Shown: positions 1 through 7,024 of the stretch, piece by piece
Layout of the letters: the number at the start of each line of letters is the position of its first letter
Numbering within the stretch: the stretch's first letter is position 1
DNA from: CAZMFZ01 sp046152935
Lineage (GTDB): Bacteria > Bacteroidota > Bacteroidia > Cytophagales > UBA9547
NCBI GenBank assembly: GCA_046152935.1
Contig: JBJXGB010000137.1
Coordinates: forward strand, 1-32,672
Reading direction: 5' to 3'
Length of the DNA: 32,672 nt
Translations under genes and position numbers: made by a program
Notes under the pieces: generated by a model
Told to the model about the DNA's origin: nothing
Seen by the model: only the letters and a program-made list of their open reading frames with translations
The model's database searches: none

Positions 1-389
1 TGGCCCAATAAGTTAAAGTTGGCATTTTCACAAAACCCGTGCAATGAGTTGTCCTCGTCATTAGTGTTAAATTTATACATTTTGCCATCAAAAATGTAAA
101 GCCCTTGCTTTATTCGGTTGGGGTATGGAAATATAATTCGACTTTTATACATTTTTGTTCCATCTTCTTTAGCTTCCAGCTCAGTTTTGCTTCCGTCAAT
201 GATTTCAAAAAGTGAAGTTCCTTTTCTTAATGAAAGTGAATTGAGCATTGCACCCAAAGCCGGCACGATGGTGGCCGATTCGCCAGTAGTTTCATTCGAT
301 AGCACATAAGCAGTAAGGCTTCCAAATTCCTTAGTGGAAATTGAAAAGGAAGATGGTAATACTTTTTGAGTGTTAAACGACTGAATCAT
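1..389 (-). CDS. Aldose 1-epimerase-like protein, 3'-truncated by window edge
   Basis: The gene reads leftward from an ATG at 387-389 and runs off the window edge, leaving about 129 N-terminal codons. The start MIQSFNTQKV is followed by a segment with ATIVPALGAMLNSL and later FPYPNRIKQG and NSLHGF. These resemble the N-terminal strands of the galactose mutarotase/aldose 1-epimerase fold, whose members interconvert sugar anomers or bind hexose derivatives; LHGF matches the substrate-pocket His region of that family. The catalytic His/Glu of the C-terminal half lies outside the window, so activity cannot be judged. It lies 37 bp downstream of the dioxygenase gene on the same strand and may be co-transcribed with it. 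Family assignment is from pattern memory only. Confidence 0.7.
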   Translation of the reverse strand, partial: MIQSFNTQKVLPSSFSISTKEFGSLTAYVLSNETTGESATIVPALGAMLNSLSLRKGTSLFEIIDGSKTELEAKEDGTKMYKSRIIFPYPNRIKQGLYIFDGKMYKFNTNDEDNSLHGFCENANFNLLG

Positions 390-426
390 AAGTATTTAGG
401 TGTATATTTTTTATAATTTTTGAGTA

Positions 427-948
427 CTATTTTGATGGTGGCGACATTGTATTACCACAGTTTTTACAACACCGTAATTGCTCGTTTTCATAAAATTTTT
501 GCATCACTTCTGGCAATTGCTTCACAATATCCGAAACTGGAATAAATTCTTCATACAATTTGTGCCCACAATGTTCGCAAAACCACATAAATCCATCCAA
601 TTCAGTCGGTTTTCGGTAGCGTTCTATCACCAAACCTATTGTATTTGCACCCCTTTGTGGCCAATGGGGCGTGCGCGGTGGTAGTAAAAAAATATCTCCT
701 TCGCGTATTTCAAGGTCTCGTTTTACGTCATTTTCAATAATACTCAATAAAATATTGCCTTCTAGTTGGTAAAAAAACTCCTCCCCTTCATTAAAATGGT
801 AATCTTTTCTGGCATTTGGCCCACCTACTACCATGATTATAAAATCTGAATTTAGTTTATAAACTTGCTGATTGCCAACTGGTGGCCTTAATAAATGGCG
901 ATTTTCATCTATCCATTTTTTGATATTCAGTGGTGCAGCAATAGACAT
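427..948 (-). CDS. nbaC: 3-hydroxyanthranilate 3,4-dioxygenase
   Basis: This 173-residue cupin enzyme opens the ring of 3-hydroxyanthranilate to give the precursor of quinolinate, in the kynurenine route from tryptophan to NAD or in 2-nitrobenzoate-type degradation. The sequence has the expected residues: Fe ligands H51, E57 and H95, and substrate-binding R47, R99 and E109. A second metal site of rubredoxin type is formed by C124/C127 and C161/C164, a hallmark of the bacterial enzyme. Length is typical and no key residue is missing. It is divergent from the flavoprotein gene, with a 135 bp shared upstream region, and is followed 37 bp later by the epimerase-like gene. No other kynurenine-pathway gene is in the window, so the role in NAD synthesis is inference. 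Confidence 0.95.
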   Translation of the reverse strand: MSIAAPLNIKKWIDENRHLLRPPVGNQQVYKLNSDFIIMVVGGPNARKDYHFNEGEEFFYQLEGNILLSIIENDVKRDLEIREGDIFLLPPRTPHWPQRGANTIGLVIERYRKPTELDGFMWFCEHCGHKLYEEFIPVSDIVKQLPEVMQKFYENEQLRCCKNCGNTMSPPSK

Positions 949-1083
949 TGTTTGGTTTTTGGCTAATGAAATCTAATAATATTTACAATAATAAAGTTTA
1001 ACCTTTGAAAAGAAGAGAATTATGTTGATTTGAGATACAATTTAGATTATTTTGACTAAAATGTCAAAGTTTAATATGAAACC

Positions 1084-2046
1084 ATGATAAATGAGCAGAA
1101 TCCCATTTGCAAACTTTTTGATATTGAAATTCCCATTATACAAGCAGGGATGGTATGGTGTTCGGGCTGGAAATTGGCTTCGGCAGTGAGCAATGTAGGT
1201 GGTTTAGGCTTAATTGGCTCTGGATCAATGCACCCAGAAGTATTGCGAGAGCATATTCAAAAGTGTAGAAAAGCCACTTCAAAACCGTTTGGTGTTAATA
1301 TTCCACTCTTGTATCCTGAAATTGAAAAGATTATTGAAATTGTGATAGAAGAAGGTGTGCAGATTGTTTTCACATCAGCTGGAAACCCCAAAAGCTGGAC
1401 TTCGCATTTAAAACAAAACAATATAAAAGTTGTGCATGTAGTTTCGAGCCGAAAATTTGCCATTAAAGCCCAAGAGGCTGGTGTAGATGCCGTGGTTGCC
1501 GAAGGCTTTGAAGCTGGAGGCCACAATGGCAGGGACGAAACCACTACACTTTGTCTTGTGCCAGCTGTAGCAGGCTTCGTAAGAATACCTGTAATTGCCG
1601 CAGGTGGAATTGGATCTGGACAGGCCATAATGGCTGCTTTTGCCTTGGGTGCGAGTGCCGTACAAGTGGGTACTTTGTTTGCGGCAAGCAAAGAATCGTC
1701 TGCAAATGAACAATTTAAACACACAATAGTTAATAGTACAGAAGGCGACACAGATCTTATCTTAAAGTCTTTAGTACCTGTGCGTGTACTCAAAAATCAG
1801 TTTTATGATATTGTAAAAAAAGCTGAGAATGAAGGAGCTGGTGCAGAAGTATTAAAGGAAATACTAGGAAAAGGTCGATCGAAAAAGGGAATTTTTGAGG
1901 GTGATTTGGTTAATGGCGAATTGGAAATTGGCCAAATTGCTTCTGAAATTCACGAGATAAAACATGCATCAGCAATATTAATAGAAATATGGAATCAATT
2001 CTTGAGCCTGCAGCAATCGATAAAGCAGGAGTGGAACTACAAATAA
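1084..2046 (+). CDS. Nitronate monooxygenase / 2-nitropropane dioxygenase-family flavoprotein
   Basis: A 320-residue FMN-dependent TIM-barrel protein. Family marks are the N-terminal IPIIQAGM (about residues 16-23), the GGLGLIGSG loop, the EGFEAGGHNG motif with the conserved His at residue 147, and AAGGIGSG followed by GASAVQVGT, which forms the FMN phosphate site. The family includes nitronate monooxygenases, which detoxify alkyl nitronates such as propionate 3-nitronate, and FabK-type enoyl-ACP reductases, which share these motifs. I cannot separate the two by eye, although the length fits both. It reads divergently from the dioxygenase gene. Its last 58 bases overlap the longest possible start of mnmD, suggesting a two-gene transcript. 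The start ATG has no Shine-Dalgarno, as is usual in this window. Confidence 0.85.
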   Translation: MINEQNPICKLFDIEIPIIQAGMVWCSGWKLASAVSNVGGLGLIGSGSMHPEVLREHIQKCRKATSKPFGVNIPLLYPEIEKIIEIVIEEGVQIVFTSAGNPKSWTSHLKQNNIKVVHVVSSRKFAIKAQEAGVDAVVAEGFEAGGHNGRDETTTLCLVPAVAGFVRIPVIAAGGIGSGQAIMAAFALGASAVQVGTLFAASKESSANEQFKHTIVNSTEGDTDLILKSLVPVRVLKNQFYDIVKKAENEGAGAEVLKEILGKGRSKKGIFEGDLVNGELEIGQIASEIHEIKHASAILIEIWNQFLSLQQSIKQEWNYK

Positions 2047-2702
2047 TACCCACAGCCGACCATTCACATACGCTTTTTAGCCCAGCTTACAACGAGACTT
2101 ATCATTCTAAACATGGTGCTGTGCAAGAGTCGCTTCATGTGTTTGTGAAATATGGCTTGCTTCCATTGCTTGAAACCAAGGTGGAAATTACGATTTTTGA
2201 AATGGGCTTGGGTACAGGTCTCAATGCCATGTTCACCTTAGAACATTCTCAGCCTGCGGCAGTTCAAATTCACTATCATGGCTTAGAAAAGCACCCAATT
2301 GACATTTCTGTCGTAGACAGGCTTAATTATACCAACAATTGGGACGACCTGGAAACCAAATTGATATTTAAAAAATTGCACAATTTACCTTGGAATGAAA
2401 CAGCAGAACTTACTCCATTTTTCAATTTTACAAAATTGAAAAATGACATTTTCGACTTTACTTCACCCGATGAGCAATACGATCTGATATATCACCATGC
2501 TTTTACGCCTGTGTGTCAACCAGAATTGTGGGAATCAGAAATTTTAGAAAAATTCTATAAAATGATGAAAAAAGGAGGTGTTTTGGTTACGTACTGCGCC
2601 CAAGGGCAATTTAAACGCAACTTGAAAGATGCGGGTTTTTTAGTAGAATCTTTGCCAGGGCCAGTTGGCAAACGCGAAATGACGAGAGCAAAAAAGGTGT
2701 AG
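1989..2702 (+). CDS. mnmD: tRNA 5-methylaminomethyl-2-thiouridine methyltransferase (MnmD type)
   Basis: A 237-residue class I SAM methyltransferase matching the N-terminal methyltransferase half of E. coli MnmC without the FAD oxidase half, the stand-alone form called MnmD. It makes the final methylation of the wobble uridine (mnm5s2U) in some tRNAs. Characteristic stretches are DHSHTLF and NETYHSKHG near the N-terminus, the SAM-binding FEMGLGTGLNA (about residues 70-80), YHHAFTP, and the C-terminal TYCAQGQFKRNL with GPVGKREM. The ATG start overlaps the preceding gene by 58 bp. An in-frame GTG at 2031 would cut the overlap to 16 bp and begin right before the conserved segment, so the true start is uncertain. 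It ends 37 bp from the convergent SPFH gene. Confidence 0.92.
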   Translation: MESILEPAAIDKAGVELQIIPTADHSHTLFSPAYNETYHSKHGAVQESLHVFVKYGLLPLLETKVEITIFEMGLGTGLNAMFTLEHSQPAAVQIHYHGLEKHPIDISVVDRLNYTNNWDDLETKLIFKKLHNLPWNETAELTPFFNFTKLKNDIFDFTSPDEQYDLIYHHAFTPVCQPELWESEILEKFYKMMKKGGVLVTYCAQGQFKRNLKDAGFLVESLPGPVGKREMTRAKKV

Positions 2703-2739
2703 AATCACGATATTTCGACTTCCTACACCCGTCACGCAT

Positions 2740-3648
2740 TTATTTATCAGTATTTAAAATAATAGGGCTGCTTTTGCCACCACTCATAATTATTATTTTT
2801 GTATTTGGCGATGTAGCAATGTCTTTTTGGGCTTTTATCATTTCGTATTGCAATTGCTTATCAGAAAGACCACTGCTCATAATCTTTTGATAATCAGCTA
2901 TTCCTTGCGCTTCAACGCGTTTTCTATCTGCTTCTTGGCGTTCTTTATCCAGAACAAATTTCATTTTTTGCGACTCTTGTTCTGCATTTATTTTCGATTC
3001 AATAGCCTGTTTTACAGATTCGGGCAAGTTGATATTTCTAATCAATAATTGCTCCAGCAAAATGCCTCTCGTTTTGAAATTTGTCTCTATATCTTTGAAA
3101 ATACGAGCTTGAAATTCATCTCTTTTTACAGAATAAAGCGAAACAGCATCGTAATAAACTGCATTGTCTCGTATTTTAGTTCTCGTAATAGGCCTTACGA
3201 CCACATTTTTATAATCTTCGCCTATTTGTTTCAAAATTTCTGGCGTGCGGGCAGGTTCTACTCTATATAATACAGTAAGGTCGATAATTACTTCTAGACC
3301 ATCGGCCGTTAGTACTCGTATGGCATCGTCTCCGCTTTTATCGCCCTCATCGTGCACAGAAGACATGGTGTAGTTTTGCGTCTTTTTATCGAATGTTTTT
3401 ACCTCGTTTAATGGATTTACAAGGTGCAACCCGCTTTCTAGTATTTCATTGCTAACACTTCCAAAAAGCGATTGCACACCTACTTCACCAGCATTTATTT
3501 GAATCACCGAAGCCAATAAAGCACCTAAAACAATCAAAAAACTGCCTACTACTTTCATAATAGTGCCAAAACGGAAGTAAAATTCAGAGCCTTTGTTGAT
3601 TGAAAAAGCAACTACGATGGCGATAATGCCTAAAATGGAAAGTAACAT
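2740..3648 (-). CDS. SPFH/prohibitin-family membrane protein
   Basis: A 302-residue protein with two hydrophobic segments at the N-terminus (about residues 2-17 and 30-51), followed by an SPFH (band 7) domain beginning INAGEVGVQSLFG and containing LHLVNPL, a beta-rich core with LTADGLEVIIDLTVLYRV, and RNINLPESVKQAI. A charged helical region rich in Glu, Lys and Arg (about residues 210-265) is the usual coiled-coil assembly segment. Such proteins form large ring-shaped oligomers at the inner membrane and often control FtsH-type proteases or membrane domains; HflC and prohibitin are the nearest relatives. No partner HflK-like gene is adjacent. It is third in a leftward row after the 41-residue peptide and the AHSA1-like gene, 66 bp downstream of the latter. 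The specific substrate is unknown. Confidence 0.88.
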   Translation of the reverse strand: MLLSILGIIAIVVAFSINKGSEFYFRFGTIMKVVGSFLIVLGALLASVIQINAGEVGVQSLFGSVSNEILESGLHLVNPLNEVKTFDKKTQNYTMSSVHDEGDKSGDDAIRVLTADGLEVIIDLTVLYRVEPARTPEILKQIGEDYKNVVVRPITRTKIRDNAVYYDAVSLYSVKRDEFQARIFKDIETNFKTRGILLEQLLIRNINLPESVKQAIESKINAEQESQKMKFVLDKERQEADRKRVEAQGIADYQKIMSSGLSDKQLQYEMIKAQKDIATSPNTKIIIMSGGKSSPIILNTDK

Positions 3649-3714
3649 GGTTTATTTTTTAGTTTGCACAAATCTAATGAATAGAATTGATGTTAGTAAA
3701 TAATTACAATTTCA

Positions 3715-4110
3715 TTATTCGCCAATCAGGTATTTTTCCAAAGGCAGAAATACATGCTCCTCCCAGCCTTTTTGATGTTCATCAGCCTCCTTTTGGTTCG
3801 GGAAATTTGAATGTGTAAGCTCGATCGAAGTCGAACCGCCTTTTTCTTTGAAGGCGTAACTTACAATGGAAGCTGCGACATTTTCATCCCAATCTGTTGT
3901 TTTCCAGGTATAAGAAAGCGTTTTGTTCCTTTCAAAGGCCAATATTTCGCCTGAAACCCATCCATCAAACATTTGATAGAAACTGCCAATTTTGGGCTCA
4001 AACACTGCTTTTCCTGTAAATTCTGATAATACTATCGCATTGGTGAGTGCATCGAATACTACTTCGATTGGTACTTTTATCTTTCTTTTGATGCTAAATA
4101 AAATAGGCAT
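3715..4110 (-). CDS. AHSA1/START-like (SRPBCC superfamily) domain protein
   Basis: A 131-residue single-domain protein. The pattern of a first strand with basic residues (IKRKIKVPIEVVFDALTNA), a middle GSFYQMFDGWVSGEI, then LSYTWKTTDWDE, and a C-terminal long helix containing HQKGWEEHVFLPLEKYL is that of the activator-of-Hsp90-ATPase-1-like branch of the START/SRPBCC helix-grip fold. These proteins have a hydrophobic ligand cavity; the ligand or function of most bacterial members is unknown. There is no signal peptide, so a cytoplasmic location is expected. It follows the 41-residue membrane peptide by 24 bp and precedes the SPFH gene by 66 bp on the same strand, an operon-like spacing. Confidence 0.85.
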   Translation of the reverse strand: MPILFSIKRKIKVPIEVVFDALTNAIVLSEFTGKAVFEPKIGSFYQMFDGWVSGEILAFERNKTLSYTWKTTDWDENVAASIVSYAFKEKGGSTSIELTHSNFPNQKEADEHQKGWEEHVFLPLEKYLIGE

Positions 4111-4134
4111 GTTTGAGGTCTAATTTTAATTTTC

Positions 4135-4260
4135 CTACTGATTAGTGCCTCTAATAGCCCTAATAATTTTGGCAATGGCATCGGAGCCAAACACCAAAAG
4201 TGCAACCGTTCCAATAAAATACCACACATCCGATAGTATAAACTTAAGTATTTCCAGCAT
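4135..4260 (-). CDS. Small single-span membrane peptide (41 residues)
   Basis: A short frame from ATG at 4258-4260 to a stop at 4135-4137. The peptide begins MLEILKFILSDVWYFIG and continues with a hydrophobic stretch (about residues 14-32), then a basic tail containing KIIRAIRGTNQ. One transmembrane helix with a positively charged C-terminus fits a real small inner-membrane protein. Support is its position 24 bp before the AHSA1-like gene on the same strand and its codon composition matching its neighbours. I recall similar short membrane frames next to START-like genes in Bacteroidota, but cannot check this here. No function is recognised. Confidence 0.6.
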   Translation of the reverse strand: MLEILKFILSDVWYFIGTVALLVFGSDAIAKIIRAIRGTNQ

Positions 4261-4784
4261 TTTTTTGGTGGTTTTAGCGTTTTTTCAGCTTTCCTATTTT
4301 TGTTAGTAGATCACCATTGATCTTGTCTTTTCCATTTGAATTAGAAATTCGAAAATTTGGAAACTCACAAGACTCGACTTTTAATTCATCACCCAATATG
4401 AGTGATAAAAGTGCGAAGTTAGCAACTCAGTTGATCTATTTCTTATCTCAACTAAATCTATCGCCTAAAAATCTTGACAATCTCGCCCTATTGTTCTGTA
4501 CCATTTAGTGGTATTATTTTCTGACTGTCAAACTTCCAGTGGGTAACGAGCGATTGTTGAATTAGAAAAATATTTAGTACATGCTGCAATAACGCAAGCG
4601 CGACACTGAATGTCAAGCAGAAATCGAAGGTATCGTTGCGATCTAAGACACTTTATAGTGAATAAATATTCAAAATGTTAGGATATTGTGAAGGCACTTT
4701 GTGCCATGCAAGAGTCATACTTGCGGCTCTAATAAACTCGGCAGATATTTAGACTAGAATTACGGCAATAATTTGAATCAAATA

Positions 4785-4814
4785 TTTACTATTGCAATTT
4801 TTTTTCTATTTTTG
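4785..4814 (+). promoter_or_regulatory. Candidate promoter of rpsA
   Basis: TATTTTTG at 4807-4814 fits the Bacteroidota TAnnTTTG -7 element exactly. An imperfect -33 element (TTTA against TTTG) lies at 4785-4788 with an 18-base spacer, the same spacing as the stronger sigma-gene promoter in this window. Transcription from here would give an rpsA leader of roughly 105 bases. Confidence 0.55.
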
Positions 4815-4835
4815 CAATCCGTTTTCAAAAACGCC

Positions 4836-4911
4836 CTATTTGATAGGTTTCAAATAGAAAATGCAAACAAAAAATCAGTTGCAACGGCCGAGCAATTGAT
4901 GTAAAAGGCCG
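4836..4911 (+). promoter_or_regulatory. Structured 5' leader of rpsA with two potential hairpins
   Basis: Between the -7 element and the ATG lie two inverted repeats. One is CTATTTG (4836-4842) with CAAATAG (4851-4857) and an 8-base loop. The other is CGGCC (4885-4889) with GGCCG (4907-4911), ending 15 bases before the start codon. Ribosomal protein S1 represses its own translation through leader structure in enterobacteria, so an autoregulatory role is plausible here. That is inference; the hairpins are modest and could be chance in AT-rich DNA. Confidence 0.4.
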
Positions 4912-4926
4912 AATTATTAACAGTAT

Positions 4927-6777
4927 ATGGTAACTCCACAAGTAGATTTTGATTGGGCTAAATTAGACACCAAAGGTTTCGGTTCTGGCTATTCTGAGGC
5001 TGAATTGGCCGATTTGAATAGTCTTTACGATTTGACTCTCAATCAAATAACAGAAAAAACAGTAATAAAAGGTATAATCGTTGGCATTACAGATAGAGAA
5101 GTAATTGTAAATATTGGCTTCAAATCTGATGGCTTAGTGCCTCTTTCTGAGTTTAGAGATATGCCAGAAATGAAAGTTGGCGAAGAAATAGATGTGTTTG
5201 TAGAAACACAAGAAGACAAATCGGGTCAATTGATTTTGTCTCGTAAAAAGGCGAAATTAGTGGTGGCTTGGAGATTGATCGAAGCAGCATTAGCAGAAGA
5301 TACCATTATTGAAGGTTTTGTAAAACGCAGAACAAAAGGTGGTTTGATTGTAGATATTTTTGGTGTTGAATCTTTCTTGCCAGGTTCACAAATTGATGTG
5401 AAACCTATCAGAGATTTCGACATATATGTAAATAAGAAAATGGAGGTAAAAGTTGTGAAAATCAACTACTCAAACGATAACGTGGTTGTATCTCACAAAG
5501 TATTGATCGAGAAAGACCTTGAGCAACAAAAAATTACCATCATCAGCAACCTCGAAAAAGGCCAGATTTTGGAAGGAACTGTCAAAAACATTACCAACTT
5601 CGGTGTATTTATCGATTTAGGTGGGGTAGATGGCTTACTGCATATCACAGATATTTCTTGGGGTCGCGTTAATCATCCAGAAGAGGTGCTTAAACTTGAC
5701 GATAAAGTAAATGTGGTAGTACTTGACTTTGATGACGACAAAAAACGTATTTCATTGGGTATGAAGCAATTAACTGCGCATCCTTGGGCTGCTTTAGCTC
5801 CTGAAATCGAAGTCGGTTCGAAAGTGAAAGGAAAAATAGTAAACTTGGCAGATTATGGCGCATTCTTAGAAATACTTCAAGGAGTAGAAGGCTTGATACA
5901 CGTGTCGGAAATGTCTTGGTCGCAACATTTGAAAAATCCAACCGAATTTTTGAAATTGGGTGATGAAATGGAAGCAGTGGTTTTGACTATCGACAGAGAA
6001 GAAAGAAAAATGTCTCTTGGTATCAAACAATTGACTGAAGATCCTTGGACTAAACAAGATTTGTTGACCAAATATTCTGCAGGCACTCGCCACACAGGTA
6101 TTGTGCGTAATTTGACAAATTTTGGTTTATTTATTGAACTCGAAGAAGGAATTGATGGTTTAGTTCACGTATCTGATTTATCTTGGACTAAGAAAATCAA
6201 ACATCCTTCTGAATTTGTGAAGGTTGGCGATAAATTAGAAGTTGTGGTGTTAGAAATTGACGCTGAAAACAGAAGATTGGCTCTAGGACACAAACAGATT
6301 GAAGAAAACCCTTGGGATACGTTTGAAACTGTATTTGGTGCAGGTTCGCAACACAAAGGTACTGTAAACTCTAAGAGCGATAAAGGTGCGTTTGTAGAAT
6401 TGCCTTACGGTATCGAAGGTTTTGTTTCGTTGAAACAATTGGCCAAAGAAGATGGTACGATGGCTGAAGTGGGAGAGTCGCTTTATTTTATTGTATTGGA
6501 ATTTTCTAAAGACGATAAGAAAATAGTGCTTTCGCATACTAGAACTTACCAAGCTGGTAAAAAAGCCGATGATATAGTTGCTGGATCTGAAGATGCAACA
6601 GACGGTGCAGGAAAGAAAAAAGCCGCTTCAAGCAAGAAAGTTGAAAAAGAAACTGCAAAAGTGGTGGAAAAAGACACTTTTGGCGATCTGACTGCACTTT
6701 CAAATTTGAAAGAACAAATGGGTAACGCTGAAGATGCAAAAGTAAAAAAAGCAGCTAAAGCGAAAACTGAAGAATAA
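4927..6777 (+). CDS. rpsA: 30S ribosomal protein S1
   Basis: A 616-residue protein with six tandem S1 (OB-fold RNA-binding) domains, starting at about residues 43, 125, 212, 296, 385 and 472. The middle four carry the typical pattern of a G-x-V start, NFG or DYG aromatic-glycine turn, GLxHxSDxSW and LGxKQL ending. The last roughly 75 residues are a Lys/Ala/Glu-rich low-complexity tail ending KKAAKAKTEE. S1 binds mRNA on the 30S platform and helps unfold and dock transcripts, which matters in Bacteroidota, whose mRNAs mostly lack Shine-Dalgarno sequences. It is somewhat longer than the 557-residue E. coli protein, because of the N-terminal extension and the tail. It is followed at once by tRNA-Cys on the same strand. 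Confidence 0.97.
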   Translation: MVTPQVDFDWAKLDTKGFGSGYSEAELADLNSLYDLTLNQITEKTVIKGIIVGITDREVIVNIGFKSDGLVPLSEFRDMPEMKVGEEIDVFVETQEDKSGQLILSRKKAKLVVAWRLIEAALAEDTIIEGFVKRRTKGGLIVDIFGVESFLPGSQIDVKPIRDFDIYVNKKMEVKVVKINYSNDNVVVSHKVLIEKDLEQQKITIISNLEKGQILEGTVKNITNFGVFIDLGGVDGLLHITDISWGRVNHPEEVLKLDDKVNVVVLDFDDDKKRISLGMKQLTAHPWAALAPEIEVGSKVKGKIVNLADYGAFLEILQGVEGLIHVSEMSWSQHLKNPTEFLKLGDEMEAVVLTIDREERKMSLGIKQLTEDPWTKQDLLTKYSAGTRHTGIVRNLTNFGLFIELEEGIDGLVHVSDLSWTKKIKHPSEFVKVGDKLEVVVLEIDAENRRLALGHKQIEENPWDTFETVFGAGSQHKGTVNSKSDKGAFVELPYGIEGFVSLKQLAKEDGTMAEVGESLYFIVLEFSKDDKKIVLSHTRTYQAGKKADDIVAGSEDATDGAGKKKAASSKKVEKETAKVVEKDTFGDLTALSNLKEQMGNAEDAKVKKAAKAKTEE

Positions 6778-6784
6778 ATTTGAT

Positions 6785-6792
6785 TATCTTTG
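6785..6792 (+). promoter_or_regulatory. Candidate -7 element for tRNA-Cys
   Basis: TATCTTTG matches TAnnTTTG exactly and lies 8 bases after the rpsA stop and 32 bases before the tRNA. No TTTG is seen at the expected -33 distance. The last bases belong to a TTTGAAAGG/CCTTTCAAA inverted repeat (6789-6797 and 6812-6820), which could also shape the rpsA 3' end; it has no T-run after it, so it is not a standard terminator. Confidence 0.4.
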
Positions 6793-6824
6793 AAAGGTCG
6801 TGAAATATAGGCCTTTCAAAATTT

Positions 6825-6895
6825 GGTTTCGTGGCCGAGTGGCTAGGCAGAGCTCTGCAAAAGCTTCTACAGCAGTTCGAATCTGCTCGAAACCT
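6825..6895 (+). tRNA. tRNA-Cys (anticodon GCA)
   Basis: A full cloverleaf can be drawn by hand. The acceptor stem is GGTTTCG with CGAAACC, the D arm GCC...GGC, and the anticodon stem GAGCT with AGCTT (one G-T pair). The anticodon loop is CTGCAAA with GCA at the anticodon, the variable loop has 4 bases, and the T stem AGCAG/CTGCT closes loop TTCGAAT. The discriminator base is T, as required for cysteine tRNA. The 3' CCA is not encoded. It sits 47 bp after rpsA. Confidence 0.97.
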
Positions 6896-6898
6896 CTC

Positions 6899-6932
6899 AA
6901 AAGCAACTGCGGTCATTCGCAGTTGCTTTTTT
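6899..6932. terminator. Bidirectional Rho-independent terminator
   Basis: GCAACTGCG pairs with CGCAGTTGC around a 6-base loop, flanked by A-run on the left and T-run on the right, so it can work in both directions. It lies directly after tRNA-Cys and downstream of the convergent RNA methyltransferase gene, serving both. Confidence 0.9.
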
Positions 6933-7024
6933 GTTTCACAAGAGTATGATAATATATTTTTCCTTTTTATGCCACCTGGTACTCGCCTTCAAAAGTAGCA
7001 TCCAATTGATAATTGAAATCTTTT

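Larger units (their letters stand above)
4261..4926. other. 666 bp non-coding region upstream of rpsA
   Basis: There is no convincing gene. The only frame of any length (4317-4508, rightward, TTG start) has no recognisable domain and no upstream signal. The region holds several small inverted repeats: ATCAC/GTGAT near 4390, GGCAC/GTGCC with a 3-base loop at 4693-4705, and AGAG/CTCT directly after it. It also holds the rpsA -7 promoter element and leader hairpins, which are listed separately. A small RNA in 4500-4780 is possible, but I cannot match it to a known family. Confidence 0.6.

Noticed and set aside
118..309. 63-codon frame opposite the epimerase-like gene
   Set aside because: It overlaps the truncated epimerase-like gene on the other strand, which has clear family motifs.
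1257..1793. 178-codon reading frame opposite the flavoprotein gene (mirror at 30880-31416)
   Set aside because: It lies wholly inside a well-supported gene on the other strand, and its composition (Thr, Ala, Pro, Ser rich, no domain) is that of an antisense shadow.
4317..4508. 63-codon rightward frame in the rpsA upstream region
   Set aside because: TTG start, no upstream signal, no recognisable domain and Ser/Asn/Leu-rich sequence; likely chance.
6789..6820. Rho-independent terminator of rpsA (TTTGAAAGG/CCTTTCAAA)
   Set aside because: The stem is AT-rich, the loop is 14 bases and no T-run follows; it also overlaps the likely tRNA promoter element.
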